Assembly: GCA_001897795.1 (NCBI GenBank)
Contig: MKUL01000013.1
Location: 126,747 to 190,746, forward strand
From: Alphaproteobacteria bacterium 41-28
Lineage (GTDB): Bacteria; Pseudomonadota; Alphaproteobacteria; UBA9655
Reading direction: 5' to 3'
Length of the DNA stretch: 64,000 nt
The notes under the pieces were generated by a model. That model was not told the origin of the DNA and made no database searches. It was given only the letters and a program-made list of their open reading frames with translations. Below, piece after piece: positions 36,089-44,690 of the stretch. Made by a program: the position numbers and the translations under genes. Numbering within the stretch: the first letter of the stretch is position 1; every line of letters starts with the position of its first letter.

Positions 36089-36975
36089 TTTTACCAAAGC
36101 ACGTTAAGATCGTTGAAGTCGGACCCCGCGATGGTCTACAAGCAGAGTCAATAACACTTTCCGTAGAAACACGAATCCAACTGATCAACTTACTTTCAGA
36201 CTCTGGACTTCGAGCCCTTGAGGTGGGAAGCTTTGTTTCTCCACAATGGATCCCCCAACTTGCAGAAACTGATAAAGTATATCAAGGGATACAAAAAAAG
36301 ACAGGCGTTGATTATTCCGTCCTTGTTCCTAATATAAAAGGATATGGGATTGCTCTCGAAAATGAGGTTCATTCCATTGCTGTTTTTACGGCGGCTTCTG
36401 AAACCTTTTGCCAAAAAAACATTAATTCCTCCATTGAGCAAAGTCTTCAAACTTTTGCCAGCTTTATCCCTGATGCTAAGGCCAAAGGTTTGCGGGTGAG
36501 GGGATACATTTCTTGCGCTATCGCCTGTCCCTTTGAGGGTCCAATCGCCCCTGTGAAGGTTCATGAAATCGTTTCAAAACTCCTTGATCTTGGCTGCGAT
36601 GAAATTTCACTTGGGGATACCATAGGGGTGGGAACGCCTCTGCAAGTTCAGGAACTTCTAAAGAACATTCCAGCTCCCCTGGGAAAGCTGGCTGTCCATT
36701 TTCACGATACCTATGGTATGGGCATTGCGAATATTTATGCAGCCCTTGAAGGTGGTATCTCGATCGTTGATAGTGCGGTGTCTGGCCTTGGGGGGTGTCC
36801 CTATGCCCCAGGGGCTTCAGGTAACGTTGCGACAGAAGATGTGGTCTATCTCCTTGATGGCCTTGGGATCGAAAATGACGTGGATGTTCAAAACCTTCTG
36901 AAAGCCGCAGCTTTTATTGACAAACAACTGAAGCGGGAAACAACATCAAAAGCTTCACGAGCCTTGCGGACTTAA
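36085..36975 (+). CDS. hmgL: Hydroxymethylglutaryl-CoA lyase
   Basis: A 296-residue TIM-barrel lyase that splits HMG-CoA into acetyl-CoA and acetoacetate, the end of leucine degradation. Features: VGPRDGLQAE near residue 12, SCAIACPFEGPI, HFHDTYGMGIANI metal-binding histidines, and the active-site loop GLGGCPYAPGASGNVATED with C238. It is the last gene of the operon and overlaps liuD by 4 bases. Its stop is 2 bases from the stop of a convergent small Cys-rich gene. The product acetoacetate is the substrate of BdhA and Adc encoded at 2.3-3.8 kb. Confidence 0.95.
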   Translation: MILPKHVKIVEVGPRDGLQAESITLSVETRIQLINLLSDSGLRALEVGSFVSPQWIPQLAETDKVYQGIQKKTGVDYSVLVPNIKGYGIALENEVHSIAVFTAASETFCQKNINSSIEQSLQTFASFIPDAKAKGLRVRGYISCAIACPFEGPIAPVKVHEIVSKLLDLGCDEISLGDTIGVGTPLQVQELLKNIPAPLGKLAVHFHDTYGMGIANIYAALEGGISIVDSAVSGLGGCPYAPGASGNVATEDVVYLLDGLGIENDVDVQNLLKAAAFIDKQLKRETTSKASRALRT

Positions 36976-36977
36976 AG

Positions 36978-37211
36978 CTAATATGAAGAGCAGGGACAAC
37001 AACCACAGGTGTTGCTTGTGTAAATCTTACCGTAAGACATACATGTTCTAAATATTGGCTTATTACGGCAAAAATCGTTGCAGCCTGGGTATGGATTGTA
37101 AGGTCTATAATGGCAAAAATCACTGCAGCCGGTGTATGAATTGTAAGCATAAATGCCTCCTCCATACCCTATGCATGATAGAAAAGCGACGGCGAACTGT
37201 AATTTTTTCAT
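36978..37211 (-). CDS. Small secreted cysteine-rich protein
   Basis: A 77-residue protein with a signal peptide (MKKLQFAVAFLSCIGYGGG, cleavage near residue 22) and a mature part of about 55 residues with nine cysteines (29, 33, 44, 48, 57, 69, 71, 72, 74). Two copies of the unit Y-x-GC-x-DFC-x3-P are visible (GCSDFCHYRP and GCNDFCRNKP), and the tail CGCCPC looks like a metal or disulfide knot. GGAAA lies before the ATG. No family recognised. It could be a periplasmic metal binder or a secreted peptide. An overlapping frame on the same strand (36914-37165) lacks a signal and is disfavoured. Confidence 0.65.
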   Translation of the reverse strand: MKKLQFAVAFLSCIGYGGGIYAYNSYTGCSDFCHYRPYNPYPGCNDFCRNKPIFRTCMSYGKIYTSNTCGCCPCSSY

Positions 37212-37420
37212 AAGGTCTTTTCCTTTATCTCGAACCTCTATTAGAATATATAAAGAAAATTAAAATTGTACTAATTGATATGAATGTTTATCTTTTTCAA
37301 GATAAAATAATGCTAAATAAATAAAATCTCAGGGCGAGTTCTCTATCCAATTGGGGGTTTTATACACATCTTGACTCAAACAATTTATAGGCGCACACTT
37401 CAAAAAAATAAAAAAGAACT

Positions 37421-37427
37421 GAAGGAG
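37421..37427 (+). promoter_or_regulatory. Ribosome binding site setting a CTG start
   Basis: GAAGGAG lies 7 bases before the CTG at 37435. No ATG, GTG or TTG is in register between this site and the first conserved residues of the ABC protein. Confidence 0.6.
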
Positions 37428-37434
37428 TTTTTTC

Positions 37435-38205
37435 CTGCCTAAAAACCCCCTCATAGAGTTAAAAAATGTGTCAAAAGTCTATCCTGATGAAGATAGGCCA
37501 AGTGTCTGCGATGTTTCTCTGGGCATCGAAGAGGGTGAAAGTCTCGCCCTTATTGGATCCTCAGGGAGTGGGAAGACAACCTTACTTAAAATGCTTAATG
37601 GCCTGCAAAAGCCAACATCTGGATCCATCATCATTAATGGGAAAAGTATAGAGGCTTATAGTTTCAGAGAGTTACGGCATACATTTTTTGGTTATGTTTT
37701 CCAGAAAATAGGTCTCTTCCCTCATATGACTGTGAAGGAAAATATTGAAATCGTTCTCTATCTAGATAAAAAAACGCCCGAATTTCGCCAAAAAAAAGCG
37801 TGTGAACTTTTAAAGTTTATGCACCTAAACCCTGATATTTACCTAGATCGTTATCCTGATCAGCTTTCGGGTGGCGAGCAGCAGCGGGTTGGTGTTGCCA
37901 GAGCTCTGGCAACAGATTCTACGTGTCTTCTCATGGATGAGCCTTTTGGGGCACTGGATGCTGTGACGCGAAATGAATTACAAGACGAAATCTTAAGTCT
38001 CAAAAACGAACTTAAGAAAACAATTGTTTTTGTGACCCATGATATTTCTGAAGCCTTTAAAATTGGGGATCGTATAGCCGTGATGGCAAACGGAAAAATC
38101 GAGCAAATTGGGACAAAAGAAGAACTCTATAAAACGCCAAAAACGGCCTTTGTAAAACAATTGGTTCAGACAGGTCTTAGAAACGAGGGAGAGAGCTTTC
38201 AGTGA
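37435..38205 (+). CDS. ABC transporter ATP-binding protein, QAT/OpuB (glycine betaine) type
   Basis: About 256 residues if translation starts at the CTG at 37435, which has a strong upstream GAAGGAG. This start gives the normal family opening PLIELKNVSKVY; the first GTG (37468) would cut off the first beta strand. Motifs: Walker A GSSGSGKTT, Q-loop FQKIGLFPHMTVKENI, signature LSGGEQQRVGVARAL, Walker B LLMDEPFGALD and switch VTHDISEA. The DRYPDQLSGGEQQR stretch and the partner gene point to the quaternary-amine/osmoprotectant uptake family. The C-terminal CBS domains of some members are absent. It overlaps the permease start by 4 bases (GTGA). Confidence 0.85.
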   Translation: MPKNPLIELKNVSKVYPDEDRPSVCDVSLGIEEGESLALIGSSGSGKTTLLKMLNGLQKPTSGSIIINGKSIEAYSFRELRHTFFGYVFQKIGLFPHMTVKENIEIVLYLDKKTPEFRQKKACELLKFMHLNPDIYLDRYPDQLSGGEQQRVGVARALATDSTCLLMDEPFGALDAVTRNELQDEILSLKNELKKTIVFVTHDISEAFKIGDRIAVMANGKIEQIGTKEELYKTPKTAFVKQLVQTGLRNEGESFQ

Positions 38206-39748
38206 TTTTTTTCATTTTTTAGGAGAACACGCTTTTTCTCTTCAACAAAAAACACTTGAGCATCTCACTCTTGTCGCTCTTGCTCTTCTTTTCGCCTCCG
38301 CAATTGCGATTCCTCTTGGGATTATCATCAATCGTTTTGCTTCGTTCAGGAATATTGTCTTAAATGCAGGAAGTGTCTCACAGACGATTCCCAGTTTGGC
38401 AATGCTTGCCTTTTTGGTTCCCTTTTTAGGCTTAGGTGACGCTCCGGCCCTTGTCGTCCTTACCTTTTATGCTCTTTACCCCATTTTAAGAGGCACTTAT
38501 ACAGGATTGGAAAGCGTGCCTCCAGAATGTATCGAAGCAGCTGATGGGCTTGGGTTTTCAAATTTTCAAAAATTAAGGTGGGTTGAGCTTCCCCTTGCGC
38601 TTCCGGTCATTATTTCCGGAATGCGTGTTGCCACGGCCATGACCATTGGTATCGCGACGATTGCTGCTTTTATTGGAGCAGGAGGTCTCGGAGATTTCAT
38701 AACACAAGGGCTCGCTCTTAATGATTCCTCTTTGATTTTATTGGGGGCTATCCCGACAGCTCTTCTGGCTCTTTCCTTTGATTATGGGATTTCCCATCTA
38801 GAATCCCAACTTAACCATCGAAAGACGAAGCTTTCTAAACATCCCCGTGTGAAAGAGGCCATTTTAGTGGTGATTTGTTTTATCCTTCTTATTTTGGTGG
38901 GGAACTCTTTTTTCAAAGAATACATCAACAAGAGATCAGAATCCGTTGTTATTGCTAGCAAAAATTTTACAGAACAGTATATCTTAGCTGAACTCATGGC
39001 CCAGTTGATCGAAACAAAAACGCCTCTGAAAGTTATTCGAAAATTTAATTTGGGGGCAACAGATATTATTCACCAAGCCCTATTAAGAGGAAACGTTGAT
39101 CTCTATCCTGAGTATTCGGGAACAGCCTACTTGACCGTTTTGAAAGAGCCCTTCAATAGTGGAAACGAGCCTGTCCTTAATAAGGTGAGGTCCGCTTATA
39201 AAGAAAAATTTAAACTTATATGGCTCGAACCCTTTGGATTTTCTAATTCTCAATCCCTTGCTGTAAAAAAGGACTTTGCTCAAAAACATCAAACTCATAC
39301 TTTGAGTGATCTTGCGCTTATCTCAAATAATTTAAGAATTGCAGCACCGCCTGAGTTTTTAAAACGCGCAGACGGCCTTCCTGGATTAAGCAAGGTGTAT
39401 GGGTTGACGTTCAAAAAAATGATGCAAGTTGACCCAAATCTTATGTATTCGGCCATTGAAAATCAAAAGGTGGATGTCATTGCCGCTTTCACAACAGATG
39501 GAAAACTTCAAAAACATAATTTAGTTACCCTGAAGGATGATAAAGATTTTTATCCCCCCTATCACGCAGCCCCCGTCATAAGAGAAGCTGTTCTTATCTC
39601 CCACCCAGAAATCCAAGAAACCTTAGCGCCAGTCCTCGGCCTTATCAGTGAAGAAAAGATGACTGACCTTAACTATAAGGTGGATGTGGAGGGACTTACC
39701 CCAGCTGAAGCGGCTCACCAGTTTTTGGTTGAATTTAACTTGATTTAA
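38202..39748 (+). CDS. Fused permease and substrate-binding protein of an OpuB-type ABC importer, with a probable frameshift at the start
   Basis: The conserved reading frame holds a five-to-six-helix permease domain (SDFFHFLGEHAFSLQQKTLEHL, QTIPSLAMLAFLVPFLGLG, GIATIAAFIGAGGLGDFI), a linking TM (LVVICFILLILVGNSFF) and a QAT-family substrate-binding domain (VVIASKNFTEQYILAELMAQ, YPEYSGTAYL). Fused proteins of this kind import betaine, choline or similar. The permease frame has no start codon near its natural N-terminus. GTG at 38202, overlapping the ATPase stop as GTGA, is the expected start but is in another frame that stops at 38220. A -1 slip in the 7-T tract (38206-38212) would join them. 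TTG at 38396 would lose the first helices. It may be a frameshifted gene, slippage-dependent, or a sequence error. Confidence 0.75.
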
Positions 39749-41139
39749 GACTTCATAAACACCGTCTTACAATTGACAAACTCTTTAATTCCTACGAAGG
39801 AAAGCTCACGACCAAAGCCACTCTCTTTAACGCCACCGAAGGGAAGGCGAGGATCGGATTTTACTTGGGCATTCACAAAACAGCTTCCCGCATAAAGTTC
39901 CTTTAAAGCAATTCTCTCGCCCCGAGCGAGGTCTTGTGTAAAGACTGCGGCGCCCAGACCATAGATCGTATCATTTGCGATCTGAAGGGCTTCTTCTTCA
40001 TCTTTAGCCGTAATAATAGCGGCCACAGGGCCAAACAATTCTTCATCGTAGGCGGGCATTCCTTTTGTCACGTTTGTTAAAACTGTTGGGGGGTAATAGA
40101 ATCCTCGTCCCTCTGGAATCTTTCCACCAAGAAGGCAGGTGGCCCCTTTCTCAATGCTCTTCAAGACTTGACGATGAAGGATTTCCCTCAAATCGAGTCG
40201 CGCAAGAGGACCTACGGTTGTCGTATCTTCAAGCGGATCCCCTAAAATTGCATTTTTCATACGTTCGATAAAGAGTTTTTCGAAACGTTCCTGCTGTCCC
40301 TTAAGAACGATAAATCTTTTTGCTGAAATGCAACTTTGTCCTGAATTTATGAGTCGACTATTTGCGCAAATCGTGGCAGCCTCTTCAAAATTGGCATCAT
40401 CTAAAATGACATAGGGGTCGCTTCCTCCCAGCTCCAGAACACACTTCTTAAGAAATTGACCTGCTTTGGCCCCCACACTTCGTCCAGCGGTGGTACTTCC
40501 TGTAAGAGTGACTCCCGAAATATGAGGGGATTCGATAAGAGAAAGTGCAGTCGTGCTTGTGATTAAGAGGGTTCTAAATAGTCCGTCAGGAAAACCTGCC
40601 TCTTTAAAGATAGTTTCGATGGCTAACGCACACCCTGGGACATTTGAGGCATGCTTTAAGACCATAGCATTTCCAGCCATGAGGGCAGGAACGGCAGCTC
40701 GAAAGGCTTGCCAAAAAGGAAAGTTCCACGGCATTATGGCGAGAATGACACCTTGTGGTTCGTAAGCAATATAGCTCTTCTCCGCATCTGTTTTGACGAT
40801 TTCAGATTTCAGGAAATTTTCTGCATTTTCAGCAAAATAGTCACACAACCAAGCGCACTTTTCGATTTCAGCTTGAGCCTGCGCAAAGGGTTTACCCATT
40901 TCCTGGGTCATAAGATGAGTTAGGGAGTTTTTATTCAAAAGGAGGTCAGCCCACAAAGTGGGCGTGGCGATCCAGAAATTTAAATTAATGACTTCTCCAC
41001 CCAAAGAATGGTAGGTGCTCTTAATCGTATTGCTGAAAAGTCTCTCGAAGAGTATATTATAGTTACAATTTAGCACAAATTGGGCATAAGTAATGGAATT
41101 TGATCCAACTCTTCTTTCTCGAATCCAGTTTGCTTTCAC
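39745..41139 (-). CDS. Aldehyde dehydrogenase (Sad/GabD-like) with a rearranged N-terminus
   Basis: The homologous part starts at about 40947 and runs from LLLNKNSLTHLMTQEMGKP to the end. It contains PWNFPFWQ, the ELGGSDPYVILDDA glutamate region, the catalytic cysteine in NSGQSCISAKRF, and FGGVKESGFGRELS. It resembles NAD(P)-dependent succinate-semialdehyde dehydrogenase of the E. coli Sad type. The normal first 65 or so residues are absent. Instead the frame reads through half of repeat C (FWIATPTLWA) into unrelated sequence overlapping cydA. The longest open frame starts at 41139; an ATG at 40911 is the first within conserved sequence. It is likely a truncated, possibly inactive gene. The stop overlaps the importer gene by 4 bases, convergently. 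Confidence 0.75.
   Translation of the reverse strand: MKANWIRERRVGSNSITYAQFVLNCNYNILFERLFSNTIKSTYHSLGGEVINLNFWIATPTLWADLLLNKNSLTHLMTQEMGKPFAQAQAEIEKCAWLCDYFAENAENFLKSEIVKTDAEKSYIAYEPQGVILAIMPWNFPFWQAFRAAVPALMAGNAMVLKHASNVPGCALAIETIFKEAGFPDGLFRTLLITSTTALSLIESPHISGVTLTGSTTAGRSVGAKAGQFLKKCVLELGGSDPYVILDDANFEEAATICANSRLINSGQSCISAKRFIVLKGQQERFEKLFIERMKNAILGDPLEDTTTVGPLARLDLREILHRQVLKSIEKGATCLLGGKIPEGRGFYYPPTVLTNVTKGMPAYDEELFGPVAAIITAKDEEEALQIANDTIYGLGAAVFTQDLARGERIALKELYAGSCFVNAQVKSDPRLPFGGVKESGFGRELSFVGIKEFVNCKTVFMKS
40948..40978. repeat. Family C half-repeat, copy C2
   Basis: This 31-base segment (agcccacaaagtgggcgtgg and the following gatccagaaa) is identical to the right end of C1 at 21167-21196. 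It sits exactly where the aldehyde dehydrogenase loses homology. Confidence 0.8.
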
Positions 41140-42460
41140 GATCAGTTTTCACATTATTTTTCCTTCCCTCACTATTGGACTGGCTAGCTGGCTCGCCGTC
41201 GTTGAAGGTCTTTGGCTTAAAACTGGAGACGATATTTACCAAGAAATTTATAAACTATGGGTTAAAATTTTTGCTGTAACTTTTGGTATGGGTGTCGTAT
41301 CGGGTGTCGTCATGTCTTATCAATTTGGGACAAACTGGTCCGTGTTTTCTGACCGGACGGGAAATGTTCTAGGTCCCCTCCTTGCCTTTGAAGTTCTAAC
41401 CGCCTTTTTTCTTGAATCATCTTTCTTGGGCATTATGCTTTTTGGGTGGGAGCGCGTCACTCGAAGTATGCATTTCATATCAACAATCATTGTTGCTCTG
41501 GGGACTGTCATTTCAGCTTTCTGGATACTTGCGGCGAATAGTTGGATGCAAACGCCCGCCGGGTTTGAAATACAGTCAGGGAATATTTTCCATCCTGTCA
41601 ATTGGCTTGAGATTATTTTCAATCCTTCTTTCCCCTATCGATTTATGCATATGGTAACAGCGGCCTATCTCACAACGGCTTTTTTTGTAGGTGGGATCGG
41701 CGCTTGGTATCTTTTGAAAAAGCGCCATCTCGCTCATGCCCGAATTATGTTGGGAATGGCCATGCTGATGGCGGTTTTTGTCACCCCTGTCCAAATTTTT
41801 CTTGGGGATCTACATGGGATAAACACTTTAAAACATCAACCGGTAAAAGTTTCGGCGATTGAAGGCATTTGGGAAACGAAAAAAGGCGCAGCCCTTGTTC
41901 TTTTGGGATGGCCCGACTCCACAACCGAAACGACAGAATATGCTGTCGAAATCCCCAAGCTCGCAAGCTTGATTCTAACCCATGACCCGAACGGTGAAGT
42001 TAAAGGCTTGAAGGCATGGCCGAAGGACGAAAGACCCTCAATTCTTCCTGTATTCTGGTCCTTTCGGGTGATGGTTGGCATTGGACTTCTCATGGCTTTA
42101 ACGGGCCTTATGGCAATTATTCTTTATTTTCGAAAAGCCCTCTTTACCACAAAGTGGTTTCAGTTTTGGTGTTTGGCCATGACCCCAACGGGCTTTATCG
42201 CTATCTTAGCGGGATGGTTTGTCACCGAAATTGGCCGCCAGCCGTATGTGGTTTATGGACTTATGCGCACATCTGAAGCTACCTCTCCCGTACTGGGACA
42301 ACATATTTTCCTTTCGCTCCTGGCGTTTATTATCGTCTATGCATTGGTTTTTGGAGCAGGCATCTATTATATCGCCAAATTAATTCGTAAGGGACCTCTT
42401 CCTATCCTCAAAGAAGAAGAAGTCTATGGATCCCATGGTCTTAAAAAGCCTCTCCTCTAA
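41093..42460 (+). CDS. cydA: Cytochrome bd-type (CIO) ubiquinol oxidase subunit I
   Basis: A 455-residue membrane protein, subunit I of a heme terminal oxidase that reduces oxygen with ubiquinol. H20 in FTISFHIIFPSLTIG corresponds to the first heme ligand. The second ligand histidine lies in YRFMHMVTAAYL and the heme methionine in WSFRVMVGIG. The Q-loop is short, starting GDLHGINTLKHQPVKVSAIEG, which is characteristic of the cyanide-insensitive CioA group. The later GWFVTEIGRQPYVVYGLMRT matches too. The 5' end overlaps the rearranged aldehyde dehydrogenase frame on the opposite strand. It is followed by cydB after 20 bases. Confidence 0.96.
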   Translation: MEFDPTLLSRIQFAFTISFHIIFPSLTIGLASWLAVVEGLWLKTGDDIYQEIYKLWVKIFAVTFGMGVVSGVVMSYQFGTNWSVFSDRTGNVLGPLLAFEVLTAFFLESSFLGIMLFGWERVTRSMHFISTIIVALGTVISAFWILAANSWMQTPAGFEIQSGNIFHPVNWLEIIFNPSFPYRFMHMVTAAYLTTAFFVGGIGAWYLLKKRHLAHARIMLGMAMLMAVFVTPVQIFLGDLHGINTLKHQPVKVSAIEGIWETKKGAALVLLGWPDSTTETTEYAVEIPKLASLILTHDPNGEVKGLKAWPKDERPSILPVFWSFRVMVGIGLLMALTGLMAIILYFRKALFTTKWFQFWCLAMTPTGFIAILAGWFVTEIGRQPYVVYGLMRTSEATSPVLGQHIFLSLLAFIIVYALVFGAGIYYIAKLIRKGPLPILKEEEVYGSHGLKKPLL

Positions 42461-42480
42461 ACCACTTAAAAGGTGAAGAT

Positions 42481-43500
42481 ATGTTTGATTTTTCCTCTTT
42501 CTTAGACCTTCCTCTGATGTGGGGAGGAATCATTGCTACCGCTATTTTTCTTTATGTCCTTCTGGATGGCTTTGATTTAGGGGTTGGTATTCTCTTTCCT
42601 TTTGCTCCCAGTGACGATTGTCGCCATAAGATGATGAATTCGGTTGCTCCTTTTTGGGATGGAAACGAAACATGGCTTGTCCTTGGAGGAGGGGGTCTTT
42701 TGGCTGCTTTTCCTTTAGCTTATGCCATTCTTCTTCCGGCTTTTTATATTCCTATTATCCTCATGCTTTTAGGTCTTATTTTTCGAGGTGTCGCTTTTGA
42801 ATTTCGATTTAAAGCAAAAAAAGAAACACGAATAGTGTGGGACTATTCCTTTCATTTTGGGTCACTTACAGCTACCTTGTTTCAAGGTATTATTCTTGGA
42901 TCTTATGTTGAAGGCGTAACCGTTGGCGGGAGGTCTTTTGCAGGAGGTTCTTTTGATTGGCTCAGTCCCTTTTCAATCATGACAGGGGTTGCTCTCCTTT
43001 TTGGATATGCCTTACTGGGGTCGACCTGGACCATTATGAAAACGGATCATAAAACCCAAGAATGGGCGCGCAAAGTCACGTTCTACGTCCTCATTTATGT
43101 CGCTCTCTTTATGGGCCTTGTCAGTTTATGGGTTCCCTTTTTAAACGATCAATTATTTAAACGCTGGTTCAGTCTTCCAAACCTTGTTTATCTTTCTCCT
43201 ATCCCCTTATTAACGGCTTGTGCTTTTGCGGGTCTTTATATAAGTCTCTTAAAAAAGAGAGAAGTTGCACCCTTTATATTATCCATCTCTCTCTTTTCTC
43301 TTGGGTACATGGGCCTTGGGATCAGCTTGTGGCCCTGGATTGTTCCTTATAAAGTTTCTCTGTGGGAGGCTGCTGCAGACTCTAGGTCTTTGTCCCTTAT
43401 GCTGGTTGGGGTCTCTCTTTTCTTACCCTTTGTCTTAGGCTATACCGTTTATGCATATTACGTTTTCCGGGGAAAAGCAAACCATCAAGAATGGTATTAA
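42481..43500 (+). CDS. cydB: Cytochrome bd-type ubiquinol oxidase subunit II
   Basis: A 339-residue polytopic membrane protein. Family stretches are LDGFDLGVGILFPF near residue 28, MMNSVAPFWDGNETWLVLGGGGLLAAFP, IFRGVAFEFRFKA and VEGVTVGGRSFAGGSFDWL. It pairs with CydA to form the oxidase. GGTGAAG precedes the ATG. The small gene at 43504 follows after 3 bases and is probably the third subunit. Confidence 0.96.
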   Translation: MFDFSSFLDLPLMWGGIIATAIFLYVLLDGFDLGVGILFPFAPSDDCRHKMMNSVAPFWDGNETWLVLGGGGLLAAFPLAYAILLPAFYIPIILMLLGLIFRGVAFEFRFKAKKETRIVWDYSFHFGSLTATLFQGIILGSYVEGVTVGGRSFAGGSFDWLSPFSIMTGVALLFGYALLGSTWTIMKTDHKTQEWARKVTFYVLIYVALFMGLVSLWVPFLNDQLFKRWFSLPNLVYLSPIPLLTACAFAGLYISLLKKREVAPFILSISLFSLGYMGLGISLWPWIVPYKVSLWEAAADSRSLSLMLVGVSLFLPFVLGYTVYAYYVFRGKANHQEWY

Positions 43501-43503
43501 TCC

Positions 43504-43623
43504 ATGGCACGTGAAAAGATAAAGCCATGGCTTTGGTTTATGGTGTTATGGATAGGGAGTTTATCTTGCACTCTCCTTTTGGCTTATAGCTTAAAATGGT
43601 TTATAAAGCTTATTGGCTCATAA
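43504..43623 (+). CDS. CydX-like/DUF2474-type small membrane subunit
   Basis: A 39-residue ORF (ATG 43504, TAA 43621-43623) directly after cydB. It has a charged N-terminus (MAREKIKPW), one transmembrane helix (LWFMVLWIGSLSCTLLLAYS) and a short basic tail. The W-x-W-F-x3-LW-x-G pattern and the position after cydB match the small DUF2474 proteins found in CIO-type operons. Such subunits stabilise heme binding in other bd oxidases; that role is inferred here. Confidence 0.75.
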   Translation: MAREKIKPWLWFMVLWIGSLSCTLLLAYSLKWFIKLIGS

Positions 43624-43633
43624 TCGTGTGAAC

Positions 43634-43640
43634 AGGGAGA
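43634..43640 (+). promoter_or_regulatory. Ribosome binding site setting a second CTG start
   Basis: AGGGAGA lies 6 bases ahead of the CTG at 43647. No standard start codon is in frame before the membrane anchor of the HlyD-like protein. Confidence 0.55.
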
Positions 43641-43646
43641 CATACA

Positions 43647-44660
43647 CTGGCATTAACAAAAACCCGTATCTTTATTATAATTCTGATCATTCTTACCCTG
43701 ATGGGCTGCCTTTATTTTGCCATAACTTACTGGCAAAATAAGCGAAATCATAATCTTTTGGTGCTCTATGGCAATGTTGACATTCGCCAAGTTGACCTTG
43801 GGTTTCGTGTACGTGGACGCCTTGAAAAAATGGTTTTTGAGGAAGGGGACCAGGTTAAAACAGGGGATCTGGTGGCTGTTCTTGATAAAGCTCCCTATCT
43901 CGCTGATCTGGCTACGGCTCAAGGCCAACTTGCTCAAGCAGAAGCTAACTATGCTAAATTAAGACATGGTAATCGCTATCAAGAAATTGAAGAAGCGCGC
44001 GCAACAGTCAATGAACGCCAAGCGGCCCTTGATATCGCGGAAATTACCTTCAAACGTACGAGCCAACAGTTCAAAGCTGGATCATCCTCACAACAAGACT
44101 ACGATAATGCACTTGCTCAGCAAACCGAAGCAGCAGCCTCACTCAAAAATGCCCAGGAAGCTTTAAGCCTTGAAGTGGAAGGATTTCGTATTGAAGATAT
44201 TGATGCCGGTCGCGCTGCTGTGGAAACAGCAAAAGGCCAACTTGAAACCGCAAAGGTCAACCTGCAAGATACCGAAATCCATGCTCCTTCCGACGGAATT
44301 GTACTTACCCGCGTTCGAGAACCCGGAGCCATCGTTGCTCCCCAATCCATCGTTTATACGATTACGCTCCATAAACCGGTGTGGATTCGCGCCTATGTCT
44401 CTGAAACAAATTTAGGGCGCCTTAAGCCAGGTTTTGAAGTCCTCGTTTTCAACGATGCCCATCCAGACAAACCTTTTAAAGGGCAAATTGGCTTTATTTC
44501 TCCCCAAGCTGAGTTCACCCCCAAGACGGTTGAAACAACAGAACTCCGCACAGATCTTGTCTATCGGTTGCGTATTCTTGCAGATGACCCTGAAGGCCAA
44601 CTCCGCCAGGGGATGCCTGTGACGATTAAGATAAAGATTCCTGAGCAGAAAGCTCAATAA
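43647..44660 (+). CDS. HlyD-family membrane fusion protein (YbhG/YhiI-like)
   Basis: About 337 residues from the CTG at 43647. This start completes the N-terminal anchor (RIFIIILIILTLMGCLYFAITY); the first ATG (43701) would start inside the anchor. Then come a barrel-sandwich half (VDIRQVDLGFRVRGRLEKMVFEEGDQV), a long coiled coil (about residues 90-200, rich in A/E/Q), the second lipoyl-like half (IHAPSDGIVLTRVREPGAIV) and a beta-barrel region. It would link the inner-membrane ABC exporter encoded downstream (45955-50521) to an outer-membrane channel. An exported protein gene and vapBC separate it from the ATPase gene. Confidence 0.88.
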   Translation: MALTKTRIFIIILIILTLMGCLYFAITYWQNKRNHNLLVLYGNVDIRQVDLGFRVRGRLEKMVFEEGDQVKTGDLVAVLDKAPYLADLATAQGQLAQAEANYAKLRHGNRYQEIEEARATVNERQAALDIAEITFKRTSQQFKAGSSSQQDYDNALAQQTEAAASLKNAQEALSLEVEGFRIEDIDAGRAAVETAKGQLETAKVNLQDTEIHAPSDGIVLTRVREPGAIVAPQSIVYTITLHKPVWIRAYVSETNLGRLKPGFEVLVFNDAHPDKPFKGQIGFISPQAEFTPKTVETTELRTDLVYRLRILADDPEGQLRQGMPVTIKIKIPEQKAQ

Positions 44661-44690
44661 GATAAGGCTATTCTAAAGAGGTGTGGCTTC

